Below, in pieces: positions 28,541-28,683 of a DNA stretch of 28,683 nucleotides (position 1 is the first letter of the stretch; every line of letters begins with the position of its first letter). The stretch is from Isoetes engelmannii (Eukaryota; Streptophyta; Lycopodiopsida; Isoetales; Isoetaceae), in assembly GCA_011763485.2 (NCBI GenBank), contig JAANSK020035577.1:1-28683 (forward strand), written 5' to 3'. A model generated the notes under the pieces. The model searched no databases. It was not told the DNA's origin and saw only the letters and a program-made list of their open reading frames with translations. The position numbers were made by a program, and so were the translations under genes.

Positions 28541-28578
28541 CCTTCCTTTCTTTCTGTCGGGAACCTTTGCCTCTCAAA

Positions 28579-28683
28579 ACGGGGCAGGTTCCATTGCCTG
28601 TTTCGAGAACCTACTTCCCTCTCAAAACTCATCAGATATGAGGATCAGAAATGTATAGCTCTTTTCCTCCATCAAATGACTGT
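28579..28683 (+). repeat. Direct repeat, copy 2 (runs to window edge)
   Basis: Same ends as copy 1, but with about 27 bp more in the middle (around ctctcaaaactcatcagata). The match reaches the last base of the window, so the true repeat may be longer. Confidence 0.85.

Noticed and set aside
1-28683. tRNA, rRNA, CRISPR, prokaryotic operon or phage signals
   Set aside because: None seen; the short tRNA-like matches are retrotransposon primer-binding sites only.

Overview
This is nuclear DNA of a land plant with a repeat-rich, probably large genome (a gymnosperm, fern or similar would fit; the sequence does not fix the species). The evidence is plant-type Ty1/copia and chromodomain Ty3/gypsy retrotransposons carrying tRNA-iMet-type primer sites, GT-AG introns, and introns swollen to several kb by nested insertions. 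There are no prokaryotic operons, CRISPR arrays or RNA genes.

The one real host gene lies on the minus strand. It enters from beyond the right edge and ends at a stop codon at 6255. I assembled its 3' part from 14 blocks of exon sequence (27156 down to 6255). The phases agree at every splice and give about 600 residues of alpha-helical ARM/HEAT-repeat-like protein. From memory it resembles the poorly characterised plant ARM-repeat family typified by Arabidopsis AT3G57570. All exons are clean except one block (22086-22385), which holds an in-frame TAG or a frame-breaking 47-nt intron.

Layout, left to right. 1-1798: Ty3/gypsy chromovirus remnant (+), integrase to chromodomain, with its 3' LTR. 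1800-2580: mostly unassigned, with one exon-like piece. 2586-5552: Copia A (-), an internally deleted element whose 5' LTR stub is fused into integrase. 5553-6254: downstream flank of the host gene, with another exon-like piece. 6255-6431: last host exon. 7191-14851: Copia B (-), inserted 11 nt inside the preceding intron, next to the 5' splice site. It carries its own passenger, element D (7882-10137), a gag-only LTR element with a perfect 5-bp target duplication. 14863-15858: five host exons. 15947-20505: Copia C (-), with LTRs, primer site and a 5-bp target duplication, but a reverse transcriptase that has lost its YVDD core. 20511-21940: a 141-bp tandem duplication and a decayed copia RNase H. 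21941-23236: six host exon blocks. 23389-26003: decayed LTR element(s). 26400-27156: two more host exons. 27167-28683: a gypsy-like LTR and further decayed repeats, including an inverted copy of the 23.4-kb LTR and a direct repeat that runs off the window edge.

The host gene supplies the frame, and successive retrotransposon insertions expanded its introns. I found no convincing evidence of a new biological system. The points most worth a second look are the stop codon or micro-intron in the host gene, the insertion beside a 5' splice site, the nested gag-only element with a long hairpin at its primer-site end, and the YVDD-less copia.
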